36,656 nucleotides of DNA. It comes from Rubrivivax sp. (GTDB lineage Bacteria; Pseudomonadota; Gammaproteobacteria; Burkholderiales; Burkholderiaceae_C). The notes below the pieces were generated by a model. That model worked only from the letters and a program-made list of their open reading frames with translations, did not search any database and was not told the origin of the DNA. The translations under genes and the position numbers were made by a program. Positions 14,222 to 23,477 of the stretch are shown in pieces. The stretch is from the NCBI GenBank assembly GCA_026125665.1, contig JAHCKS010000047.1, positions 1-36,656 of the forward strand, read 5' to 3'. Position 1 is the first letter of the stretch; each line of letters begins with the position of its first letter.

Positions 14222-16105
14222 ATGCACCCCTCCACTTCCCGGCTCGCGCCGCCGATCGTGCTGCACCTGCTGCTCGCCGGCCTCGCGTGGCTGTTCGCCG
14301 CCGGCGCCGCGCTCGGCCAGCCCGCGCAGGGCGGCGACGCGGCGCGCCGCATCGCCCTCGTCATCGGCAACAACGCCTACGCCGACGCGCCGCTGGCCAA
14401 CCCGATCAACGACGCGCGCGACATGGCCGGCGCGCTGCGCGACGCCGGCTTCGCGGTGACCCTGCTCACCGACGTCGACCAGCGCCAGTTCCAGCTGGCG
14501 CTGCGCGAGTTCGGCGAGCGGCTGAAGGCCGCCGGCAGCGGCGGTGCGGGCCTCTTCTACTTCGCCGGCCACGGCGTGCAGATCAAGGGCCGCAACTACC
14601 TGATCCCCGTGCGCAGCCAGATCGTGCACGAGGACGAGGTGGCCTACGCCGCGGTCGACGCGCAGGCGGTGCTCGACAAGATGGAGTCGGCCGGCAACGG
14701 CACCAACATCGTCATCCTCGACGCCTGCCGCAACAACCCGTTCGTGCGCAGCATGCGCAGCAGCCAGCAGGGGCTGGCGCAGATGGATGCGCCGGTGGGC
14801 ACGCTCGTGGCCTACGCCACGGCGCCCGGATCGGTGGCCTTCGACACCTCGCGCACGGGTTCGCCGAACGGGCTGTACACGACGCACCTGCTGGGTGCCC
14901 TGCGCCAGCGCGGGCTGAAGGTGGAGGACGTGTTCAAGCAGGTGCGCGCCGGCGTGCTGCGCGCCTCGGGCAACAAGCAGATGCCGTGGGAGGCTTCGGC
15001 GCTGGTGGGCGACTTCTACTTCCACCCGCCGCGCGATGGCGGCGCCGCGGCGGCGCCGGCGGCGGCCCAGGCCCCGGCCGCGCAGCCGGCACCGCCGGCC
15101 GCGACACTCGATGCCCAGGCGACCCTCGACGACGCGTTGTGGGAGGCGGTGAAGGACTCGCGCAGCAGCGCCGAGCTCTACGCCTACCTGAACCGTTTTC
15201 CTTCCGGGCGGCATGCGCGCGAAGCGCGCCGGCGGCTGCTCGACCTGGCGCAGCCGGGGGGCGCGCCGTCACCCTCGGTGACCGCGGCGCTCCCTGCCGC
15301 GTTGGTCCCCGAGCCCCCGGGGCCGATCATGCCGCCGGGCTTCACGACGCCGCCGCCGCGCACCAGCACCGCGGCCGGTGCCTACGAGGCCGCGCGCGCG
15401 GCCGAGGCCGCCGCCGGTGCGCGCATCGAGGACGCCGTGCGCTGGGGCGCGCGCGGCGGCAACGCGCGGCCGCCGGATCCGAGGCGCAACTCCACGGGCT
15501 TCGCCGAAGGCGACCGCTACCGCTACCTCAAGACCGATTTCTTCGGCCCCGGCAGCACCACCGACTACCTCTGGCAGGTGGACCGCATCGAGCCCGACGG
15601 CTCGTTGTGGGTCAACGGCGGCCGGCAACGCCTCGACGCCCTCGGCCAGCGCCGCGGCGGCAACGACGAGCACACCGGGGCCTGGCTCGACTTCTCGCCG
15701 GCGCTGCCGCTGCTCGAGGCGGCGCAACGCGGCAGCGGCCTCGTCCTGCCCATCACGACCACGGTGCGCATCCGCGACGCCTCGGGGCAGATCGAGCAGG
15801 CCACGCTGGCCGGCATCCTGCGCACCAGCGCCGACTCGGCGCGCGGCCCGCGCGGCATGCCCGACCTGCTGCCGGCGGTGAAGATCGAGGTCGAGCTGGC
15901 CGGCATCGGCCAGCGCACCGACGGCATGACCCGCTCGCTGCAGTGGAAGCACACCTACTGGATCGCGCTGCCGCTGCTGTTGCCCGTCGTCATCGAGATC
16001 CAGGAGTCGGCCGACGGCCTGACACGCCAGCACACGCGGCACGAGCTGATCGCCATCGACCAGCTGAGCCTGGCCGACGCGGCGAGCGCCGGTGGCCGGC
16101 GCTGA
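14222..16105 (+). CDS. Caspase-like (peptidase C14) protein with uncharacterised C-terminal domain
   Basis: The 627-residue protein has an N-terminal hydrophobic signal or anchor (about 11-32) and then a caspase-fold domain (41-260). The catalytic dyad is intact: H117 in FYFAGHGVQ and C169 in ILDACRNNPF. After it come an Ala/Pro-rich linker and a short helical motif (DALWEAVKDSRSSAELYAYLNRFP) often found beside bacterial caspase-like domains. A second Pro-rich linker leads to a C-terminal region of about 220 residues (about 410-620) that looks beta-rich, with GDRYRYLKTDFFGP and WKHTYWIALPLLLPV. I do not recognise that part. Bacterial members act in proteolytic signalling or defence; the role here is unknown. 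It overlaps the methyltransferase gene by 14 bp. Confidence 0.87.
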   Translation: MHPSTSRLAPPIVLHLLLAGLAWLFAAGAALGQPAQGGDAARRIALVIGNNAYADAPLANPINDARDMAGALRDAGFAVTLLTDVDQRQFQLALREFGERLKAAGSGGAGLFYFAGHGVQIKGRNYLIPVRSQIVHEDEVAYAAVDAQAVLDKMESAGNGTNIVILDACRNNPFVRSMRSSQQGLAQMDAPVGTLVAYATAPGSVAFDTSRTGSPNGLYTTHLLGALRQRGLKVEDVFKQVRAGVLRASGNKQMPWEASALVGDFYFHPPRDGGAAAAPAAAQAPAAQPAPPAATLDAQATLDDALWEAVKDSRSSAELYAYLNRFPSGRHAREARRRLLDLAQPGGAPSPSVTAALPAALVPEPPGPIMPPGFTTPPPRTSTAAGAYEAARAAEAAAGARIEDAVRWGARGGNARPPDPRRNSTGFAEGDRYRYLKTDFFGPGSTTDYLWQVDRIEPDGSLWVNGGRQRLDALGQRRGGNDEHTGAWLDFSPALPLLEAAQRGSGLVLPITTTVRIRDASGQIEQATLAGILRTSADSARGPRGMPDLLPAVKIEVELAGIGQRTDGMTRSLQWKHTYWIALPLLLPVVIEIQESADGLTRQHTRHELIAIDQLSLADAASAGGRR

Positions 16106-17108
16106 AAGGCGCGGCCGCGGCCGCGCCGCGCCCGCGCCGCGCGCCGACCACATCACGTGGCTGCACCGTGGCGGCCCGTCGTCGCGCTGGGGCAACCTCG
16201 GGCGGTGGCGCGGCGTGCCGGGCGAAGCCTACGCCGACGCCTGCCGCGCGCTCGCGCTCGCCGTGGGCGAGGCGGCCGGCATCGTCGCGGGCGACTCGGT
16301 GCTGAGTCTGGCCTGCGGCGGCGGCGAGGAGCTGGCGCTGTGGGCCGAGCACTTCGGCGCCGCGGCGGTGATGGGCCTGGAGGTGTCGCCGTCGCTGGCG
16401 GCGCAGGCACGGGCGCGCGCCGAGGCGGTGCACACCAGCGGCGAGCTCGAGGTGCACTGCGCCGACGCGCGCCGCATCGCCGGGCAGGTGCACGGCCGCT
16501 TCCATCGCATCGTCTGCGTCGACGCGCTGTACCACCTCGGCGCGCGGGCACCGCTGCTGCGCGCCGCGCGCCAGCGCCTCTTCGCCGGCGGCTCGTTCAC
16601 CTTCACCGACCTCGTGCTCGACGACGTGCCGCGCGCCGCGGCGTGGCGGCGGTTGGCCCTGCGTGGGGGCGCCGCCCTGGCCGGCATCGCCTTCGGCGAG
16701 GTGCAGGACACTGCCGCCGGCGCCGCGCGCCTCGAGGCGGCCGGCTTCGATGAAGTGCACGTGCAGCGGCTGGACGCCGAGGTGCTCGACGGCTTCTGCG
16801 CCTTCGCCGCGCGGCAGGCCCGCCGCATCGGCGGGGCCGGGCGAACCACGGCGGCGTGGCGGCGGGTCGCCCTCACGGCCTGGCTCATCCGCACCGGCCG
16901 CGAGGCCGGGCTCGGCTACGCGCTCTACAGCGGCCGCGTCACGGCGGCGGCGGGCGATCGCTGCGGCACCGAGCCGGGCCGCGCGCCGCCGCTCGAGGCC
17001 CGCGGCACCACGCCGGCCCCGGCCCGCAGCGCCGCACCCAGCGCACGCGTCACGGCCTCGGCCGACGCCACCGCGCTTTCCAGCAGCGGCATCCCGGGCT
17101 GCGCGTAG
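16092..17108 (+). CDS. Class I SAM-dependent methyltransferase with unusual C-terminal tail
   Basis: A GTG at 16092 gives 338 residues and a 14-bp overlap with the preceding gene. The Rossmann methyltransferase core is clear: motif I VLSLACGGGEEL (about 69-80), an acidic residue after the second strand (GLEVSPS), and VDALYHLG for the motif IV region. The nearest style is the sterol/cyclopropane-fatty-acid-like methyltransferases. Homology-like sequence fades near residue 280 (GYALYSGR). The last ~58 residues are Ala/Pro/Arg-rich and lie antisense to the end of a decayed flavoprotein gene, so the tail is probably read-through into non-native sequence. The substrate is unknown. Confidence 0.75.
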   Translation: MAGAERRGRGRAAPAPRADHITWLHRGGPSSRWGNLGRWRGVPGEAYADACRALALAVGEAAGIVAGDSVLSLACGGGEELALWAEHFGAAAVMGLEVSPSLAAQARARAEAVHTSGELEVHCADARRIAGQVHGRFHRIVCVDALYHLGARAPLLRAARQRLFAGGSFTFTDLVLDDVPRAAAWRRLALRGGAALAGIAFGEVQDTAAGAARLEAAGFDEVHVQRLDAEVLDGFCAFAARQARRIGGAGRTTAAWRRVALTAWLIRTGREAGLGYALYSGRVTAAAGDRCGTEPGRAPPLEARGTTPAPARSAAPSARVTASADATALSSSGIPGCA

Positions 17109-17315
17109 GAGCCGCAGAACCAGACGCGCCGCTCGGGCTCGGCGTGCAGCGCCGCCAACCCCGCCAGCGCCCGTTCGCTCGCCTCGTCCAACACCGGGCG
17201 CTCGAAGCGCGCATGCGAGATCACGGTCCCGTCGCGCGGCGCACGCAGCGGGTGCACGGTCTGGAAGACCGCGGCCGCATCCGGGGCCGCGATCGCGCCG
17301 GTGCCGGCCGCCTTC
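16925..17315 (-). pseudogene. 3' remnant of a FAD-dependent (amine-oxidase-like) oxidoreductase
   Basis: The minus-strand frame from about 17315 to the TAG at 16925 encodes AAVFQTVHPLR, then ARFERPVLDEAS, then RRVWFCGSYAQPGMPLLESAVASAEAVTRAL. The last part is the C-terminal FAD-binding signature of NAD(P)/FAD amine-oxidase-like proteins (W-x-C-G-x, then a Gly and a helix ending in a small-residue run). Upstream the frame becomes low-complexity and runs antisense-like into cysQ, so the N-terminal FAD domain is missing. Such flavoproteins often sit beside cyclopropane-fatty-acid-type methyltransferases, which fits the adjacent gene. A 15-bp tandem duplication lies at its broken end. Confidence 0.55.
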
Positions 17316-17321
17316 TGCGCC

Positions 17322-17351
17322 GCACGAACGGCGGCGGCACGAACGGCGGCG
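17322..17351 (+). repeat. 15-bp tandem duplication at the flavoprotein break
   Basis: GCACGAACGGCGGCG occurs twice head to tail. It lies exactly where the recognisable flavoprotein remnant ends, and may mark a deletion or slippage event. Confidence 0.8.
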
Positions 17352-17459
17352 GCGAGCCCGGCAGGCCGTCGCCGACGACGGCGACTCGCGCGCACCGGGA
17401 GCGCGTGCCCTGGGCAACGAACGGCATCCGCCCTCCTCGCGCCGCGGGCCCTGCGCCGC

Positions 17460-18347
17460 TCAGAGCATCTCGGCCGCACGCCGCGCCAGCTCGGCGCAGC
17501 AGGCGGCGATGAACGGCGGGTTCGGTGCCTCGCGCGGGCGCCGCGGCACGCGCAGGGTAGCGCCTTCGGTGCCGAAGACCACGCCGCCGGCCGCTTCGAG
17601 CACCGCCTGCCCGGCGGCGGTGTCCCAGGCCATCGTCGCCGTGAGTCGCGGGTAGAGGTCGGCCGCCCCTTCGGCAAGCCGGCAGAACTTCAGCGAGCTG
17701 CCCGCTTCGAGGCAGACCAGCGGCTGCGGCAAGCGCGCGAGATAGGCGCGCTGTGCCGCGCCGCCGTGCGAGCGGCTGGCCAGCACGCGCAGCGTCGCCC
17801 CCGGCCCAGGGGGCGGCGCGACGTGGATCGGCTGCACCTCCGGCGCCGCCGCGACGGCGGCGCCCAAGCCGGGCGGGGGCACGCCGAACGCCTTCCACGC
17901 CCCCACGCCGGCGGCGCCCCAGAACGTCTCGCCGAGCGCCGGCGCATGCACCACGCCCGCCAGCGCCCGCTCGCCCTGCACCCAGGCGACGTTGACGGTG
18001 AACTCGCCGTTGCGCGCGAGGAACTCCTTCGTGCCGTCGAGCGGGTCGACGAGGAAGTAGCCGCGTTCGGGGTCCACGCCGTCGTCGCCGGCCTGCTCTT
18101 CGCTGAGCACGGCGGCACCGTCGAACATGATCGGCAGGCGGGCGCGCAGCAGGCGGTCGGCCAGCAGGTCGGCCTCGGTGACGGGCGAGTCGTCGGCCTT
18201 GCGCTGCACGGCCACGCCGCCGGCGCCGCCCACGCCCTGCGCGGCCAGGCGCGCGTACACGCCGAGGATCGCCGCCCCGGCCGCCTCGGCCACGCCGCGC
18301 AGCGCGGCCAGGCGCGCTTCGGTCCATTCGATCGCGGGTCGCGTCAT
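17460..18347 (-). CDS. cysQ: 3'(2'),5'-bisphosphate nucleotidase, CysQ family
   Basis: The 295-residue protein has the inositol-monophosphatase-fold metal sites: LSEEQ (81-85), DPLDGTKEF (101-109) and WDTAAGQAVLEAAGG near residue 240. DPLDGTKEF rather than the DPIDGT form favours CysQ over inositol monophosphatase. It hydrolyses PAP (adenosine 3',5'-bisphosphate) to AMP, recycling the by-product of PAPS-dependent sulfate assimilation. The ATG at 18347 overlaps the adenosine deaminase stop by 4 bp; AMP release next to adenosine catabolism is a sensible pairing. A signal peptide is absent, so it is cytoplasmic or peripheral. Confidence 0.9.
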   Translation of the reverse strand: MTRPAIEWTEARLAALRGVAEAAGAAILGVYARLAAQGVGGAGGVAVQRKADDSPVTEADLLADRLLRARLPIMFDGAAVLSEEQAGDDGVDPERGYFLVDPLDGTKEFLARNGEFTVNVAWVQGERALAGVVHAPALGETFWGAAGVGAWKAFGVPPPGLGAAVAAAPEVQPIHVAPPPGPGATLRVLASRSHGGAAQRAYLARLPQPLVCLEAGSSLKFCRLAEGAADLYPRLTATMAWDTAAGQAVLEAAGGVVFGTEGATLRVPRRPREAPNPPFIAACCAELARRAAEML

Positions 18348-19519
18348 CGTGCCGGGGTCGCTTTCGAGCTGGCCGCGGCCGATGCCGCGGCGGTGGGGGA
18401 GAGGCGGCGCGAGGGCCTGCGCGCACCATTGCCGGCCGGGGCCGCAAGGAGCTCGATCGCCGCGTCGATGCGCCGCAGCGCCGCTTCGCGCGCCGCGTTG
18501 CCGAGGAAGCTCGCCATCGCTGCCTGCCGCGTCATCGCCAGCAGGTCGGCCGGAACGAGCAGCGTGTGCTCGAGCAGCGCCGCCATCTCGGCGCTCATGC
18601 TCGTGCGCGAGAAGAGCGGGTTGTCGGTGTGCACCGAAAGGCTGACGCCGGCGCGCCACAGCGACACGATCGGATGCCTTGCGATCGACGGCGCGGCGCC
18701 CGTGTGCACGTTGCTCGTCGGGCACACCTCGAGGTGCAGGCCGAGCGCGCGCACTTCGTCGACGACGTGCTGGCGCGCCGGGTCGGCCAGGGCCTGCGCC
18801 AGTGCCACGCCATGGCCGATGCGGCGCGCGCCGTGCTGCGCCGCCTCGAGCACGCGCTCGGCGGCGTCGGCCTCACCGGCGTGCAGGGTCATCGGCAGGC
18901 CGGCATGGCGCACGAGTGCCAGTGCCTCGGCATGTTCGGCCGGCGGATGCCCGCGCTCGGCGCCGGCGAGGTCGAACGCAACGACGCGCGGGCCCGCGGG
19001 GCCGCCCGGGCTGCGCCCGGCAAAGCGAAGCGCGAGCCGCGCCGCACGAACCGTCTCGCCGGGCGGCAGGTGGCGCATCGCGCAGACGATCAGGCCGCTC
19101 GGCAGCGCCGGGCACTGCGCGAGACCGTCCAGCAGCGCCTGCACCGCATCGTCAGCTGGCAGCCCGAACGGCTCGAACAGCAGCGGCGCGATGCGGAACT
19201 CGGCCAGCACCGCGCCGTCGGCCAGCGCGTCCTCGGCCGCCTCGCGCGCCACGCGCGCCAGGGCGGCCGGCGTGGCCATCGCCGCCACCGTGAGCGCGAA
19301 GCCTTCGAGAAAGCGCTCCAGGCTGCCGGCGTGCGCGTTGCCGTCCAGCCACGAGGCCATCGCCGCCTCGTCGGCCGCGGGCGCGGCGATGCCGCGCTCG
19401 CGCAGCAGCTCGAGCAGCGTGCCGATGCGCAACGCCCCGTCGAGGTGCTCGTGCAGCACCACCTTGGGCAGCGCGCGCGCCGCGGCCAGCGCCGCGGCGG
19501 GGGTGGGGGCCCGCTCCAT
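18344..19519 (-). CDS. add: Adenosine deaminase
   Basis: The 391-residue protein carries the metal-dependent deaminase motifs: HEHLDG (H23, H25), MTLHAGE with the metal-binding His and catalytic Glu, RIGHG, and VHTDNP with the metal-binding Asp. HTDN in place of the NTDD of enterobacterial enzymes resembles the subgroup common in actinobacteria; it is a subfamily mark, not a lost residue, since the first Asp remains. It converts adenosine to inosine (and deoxyadenosine to deoxyinosine), feeding purine nucleoside phosphorylase encoded further on. The last ~35 residues are an Ala/Ser/Arg-rich tail outside the family. It is divergent from the nucleoside uptake operon. Confidence 0.9.
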   Translation of the reverse strand: MERAPTPAAALAAARALPKVVLHEHLDGALRIGTLLELLRERGIAAPAADEAAMASWLDGNAHAGSLERFLEGFALTVAAMATPAALARVAREAAEDALADGAVLAEFRIAPLLFEPFGLPADDAVQALLDGLAQCPALPSGLIVCAMRHLPPGETVRAARLALRFAGRSPGGPAGPRVVAFDLAGAERGHPPAEHAEALALVRHAGLPMTLHAGEADAAERVLEAAQHGARRIGHGVALAQALADPARQHVVDEVRALGLHLEVCPTSNVHTGAAPSIARHPIVSLWRAGVSLSVHTDNPLFSRTSMSAEMAALLEHTLLVPADLLAMTRQAAMASFLGNAAREAALRRIDAAIELLAAPAGNGARRPSRRLSPTAAASAAASSKATPAR

Positions 19520-19525
19520 GCCGCG

Positions 19526-19531
19526 ATCCTA
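19526..19531 (-). promoter_or_regulatory. Candidate -10 for add with a leaderless start
   Basis: Reading the minus strand, TAGGAT ends 6 bases before the add ATG. If used, transcription would begin at or next to the start codon, giving a leaderless mRNA. No ribosome site is seen before add, which fits; no clear -35 is visible. Confidence 0.3.
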
Positions 19532-19583
19532 TCTGCCCTGCTAGGGCGAACCGCGACGCCTGCGGCGCGCCTCCTTGTTATCC

Positions 19584-19605
19584 TGCCGGCAGCCGTTTGC
19601 CGGCA
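19584..19605. promoter_or_regulatory. Paired TGCCGGCA palindromes upstream of the nucleoside operon
   Basis: Two identical self-complementary octamers (19584-19591 and 19598-19605) are spaced 14 bp centre to centre in the 123-bp gap between divergent add and the binding-protein gene. The layout suits a regulator that controls both directions. The regulator is unknown. Confidence 0.35.
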
Positions 19606-19642
19606 CCACAAGTTCCAACCGGCGCCCGAGGAGGCCCACACC

Positions 19643-20653
19643 ATGTCGTCCACGCCACGCTTGCTCTCGCTGCGACTCGAACCTCTCTTTGCCGGCGCAG
19701 TCGCCGCCGCGCTGGCCGCGGCATCGGGCGCCGCGCTGGCGCAGAAGCAGCCCGCCGTCATCTACGACATGGGCGGGAAGTACGACAAGAGCTTCAACCA
19801 GGCCGCCTTCGACGGTGCCGAGCGCTGGAAGAAGGAAGCGGGCAAGCCCTATCTCGAGTTCGAGATCAGCAACCCGACGCAGCGCGAGCAGGCCAAGCGC
19901 CGCATGGCCGAGCGCGGCGCCGACCCCATCGTCGGCATCGGCTTCGCGCAGGGCTCCAGCACCGAGAAGGTGGCCAAGGACTTCCCGAAGCTCAGCTTCG
20001 CCATCATCGACTCGGTGGTGCCGCTGCCCAACGTGCAGAGCATCGTCTTCAAGGAACACGAAGGCAGCTTCCTCGTCGGCATGATGGCGGCGATGGCCAG
20101 CAAGACGGGCAAGGTCGGCTTCGTCGGCGGCATGGACATCCCGCTCATCCGCAAGTTCCAGTGCGGCTACGAGCAGGGCGCGAAATACGTCAACCCGAAC
20201 GTGCAGGTGCTGGCCAACATGACCGGCACCACGCCCACCGCATGGAACGACCCGGCGCGCGGCGCCGAGCTCGCCAAGAGCCAGTTCGCGGGCGGCGTGG
20301 ACGTCGTCTTCGCCGCCGCCGGCGGCACCGGCGTCGGCGTCTACCAGGCGGCCAAGGACGCGGGCAAGCTCGCCATCGGCGTGGACAGCAACCAGAACCA
20401 CCTGCACCCGGGCACGATGCTGACGAGCATGGTCAAGCGCGTCGATGTCGCCGTGTACAACGCCTTCAAGGGCGTGAAGCCGGGCGTCACGGCGCTCGGC
20501 CTCGCCGAAGGCGGCGTCGACTACGCGCTCGACGAGCACAACGCGAAGCTCGTCAGCGCCGACATGAAGAAGAAGGTCGACGCGGCCAAGGCCGACATCA
20601 TCGCCGGCAAGATCAAGGTCATCGACTACATGGCCGCCAACGCGTGTAAATGA
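19643..20653 (+). CDS. BMP-family (PnrA/Med-like) nucleoside-binding protein of an ABC importer
   Basis: The 336-residue protein has a signal peptide ending ALA (about residue 34). The mature part begins with AVIYDMGGKYDKSFNQAAFDGAERW, the hallmark of the BMP (basic membrane protein/PnrA) family. Later motifs are VGIGFAQ, HEGSFLVGMMAA, GFVGGMDIPLIRKF, FAAAGGTGVGVYQAA and GVDSNQN. It binds nucleosides in the periplasm and delivers them to the following ABC permeases. AGGAGG lies 8 bases before the ATG. There is no lipobox, so it should be soluble. It is first in the operon, separated from the ATPase gene by a hairpin-rich 102-bp gap. Confidence 0.92.
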   Translation: MSSTPRLLSLRLEPLFAGAVAAALAAASGAALAQKQPAVIYDMGGKYDKSFNQAAFDGAERWKKEAGKPYLEFEISNPTQREQAKRRMAERGADPIVGIGFAQGSSTEKVAKDFPKLSFAIIDSVVPLPNVQSIVFKEHEGSFLVGMMAAMASKTGKVGFVGGMDIPLIRKFQCGYEQGAKYVNPNVQVLANMTGTTPTAWNDPARGAELAKSQFAGGVDVVFAAAGGTGVGVYQAAKDAGKLAIGVDSNQNHLHPGTMLTSMVKRVDVAVYNAFKGVKPGVTALGLAEGGVDYALDEHNAKLVSADMKKKVDAAKADIIAGKIKVIDYMAANACK

Positions 20654-20665
20654 GCCCACCCCGAA

Positions 20666-20742
20666 GCGGCCTTCGGCCGCCTCCCCCTCAAGGGGCAACG
20701 CCAGCGGCCCGGCGAAGCCGCTTCCGCGGCGTTCGCCGGGCC
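20666..20742 (+). repeat. Two hairpins between the binding-protein and ATPase genes
   Basis: The first hairpin is GCGGCC-TTC-GGCCGC (20666-20680). The second has arms at 20706-20721 and 20726-20742 with 16 pairs, one bulged G and a TTCC loop. Such hairpins after a periplasmic binding-protein gene commonly stabilise the upstream mRNA and lower expression of the downstream ABC genes. The sequence also resembles G+C-rich intergenic repeats seen in Burkholderiales. Neither has a T-run, so a strong intrinsic terminator is unlikely. Confidence 0.7.
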
Positions 20743-20755
20743 TGACCGCTGACTC

Positions 20756-22308
<1,553 letters not shown>

Positions 22309-22312
<4 letters not shown>

Positions 22313-23448
22313 GCGTGGCCCAGCCAATCGAACTGCCGCGCTGGGTCGACCTTGCCGTGCTGCCGGCGGTCAACCTGGCGCTGGCGCTGGCCGTGGCCGC
22401 CGTCGTCGTGCTGATCGTCGGCTTCCAGCCGGGGGAGGTGCTGGCCCTGCTCGTCAAGGGCGCCTTCGGCTCGAAGGCCGGCATCGGCTACACGCTCTAC
22501 TACGCCACGACCTTCGTCTTCACCGGCCTGGCGGTGGCGGTGGCGCTGCACGGGGGCCTGTTCAACATCGGCGGCGAGGGGCAGGCGATGCTCGGCGGCC
22601 TCGGCGTCGGGCTCGTGTCGCTGGCCTTCGGTCCGCACCTGCCCATGGCGCTGATGCTGCCGCTGGTCGTGCTCGGCGCGGCGCTGTTCGGCCTTGCCTG
22701 GGCGGCCGTGCCGGCGGCGCTGCAGGCCTGGCGCGGCAGCCACGTCGTCATCACGACGATCATGTTCAACTTCATCGCCGCGGCGCTGCTCGGCTACCTG
22801 CTCGTCAACGTGCTGAAGGAGCCGGGCAACATGGCCGCCGAAACAGCGGCCTTCGCCGACAGCGCGCGCGTGCCCGGCGTGCACGAGGTGATGGCGGCGC
22901 TCGGCATCGAGTGGCCGCGCACGCCGCTGAACCTGTCGGTGCTGCTGGCGCTGGCCGCCGCGGTGGCGGTGTACCTGACGGTGTGGAAGTCGCAGCCGGG
23001 TTACGCGTTGCGCGCGGTGGGCTTCGCGCCGGAGGCGTCGCTGTATGCCGGCATCCGGCCGCCGCGGCTCGTCATGCTGTCGATGGCGATCTCCGGCGCG
23101 CTGGCCGGGCTCGTCGGCGTGAACGAGATCGCCGGCGCACACGGGCGGCTGCTCGCCGAGTTCGTCGCCGGCGCCGGCTTCACCGGCATCGCCGTGTGCC
23201 TGATCGGCCGCAGCCACCCGGTGGGCATCGTGCTCGCCGCCGTCCTCTTCGGCGCGCTGTACCAGGGTGGCGCCGAGCTGGCGTTCGAGATCAAGGGCTT
23301 CAGCCGCGACATGGTGTTCCTGCTGCAAGGGCTGATCGTGCTGTTCGCCGGCGCGATGTCGCAGGTGGCGGCACCGTGGCTGGCGAGGCTCGTGGCGCTC
23401 TTCGCCGCGCGGCCGCGCGCCGCGGCGGCGGCCACGCGCGCCGGCTGA
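22309..23448 (+). CDS. nupB: ABC transporter permease, nucleoside import (first)
   Basis: The 379-residue protein has about ten hydrophobic segments of the BPD_transp_2 (branched-chain/ribose-type) permease family. The family motif region ALRAVGFAPEASLYAGI is followed by ISGALAGLVGVNEIAGAHG. There is no ATG at the start: TTG at 22309 overlaps the ATPase stop (TTGA), with a GTG at 22315 as the alternative. I choose the TTG because GGGG lies at a suitable distance and 4-bp overlaps are common in this genome. It pairs with the next permease to form the channel. Confidence 0.88.
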
Positions 23449-23477
23449 CAAGCGGGCCGGGTCGGACCCACACGCAG

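Noticed and set aside
18344-19519. HTDN in adenosine deaminase as a lost catalytic residue
   Set aside because: The metal-binding Asp is kept, and the following Asn is a known subgroup variation, so this is not evidence for inactivity.
18566-19642. N-terminal extension of the nucleoside-binding protein frame back over add
   Set aside because: The signal peptide and AGGAGG site place the start at 19643; the upstream part is antisense to add.
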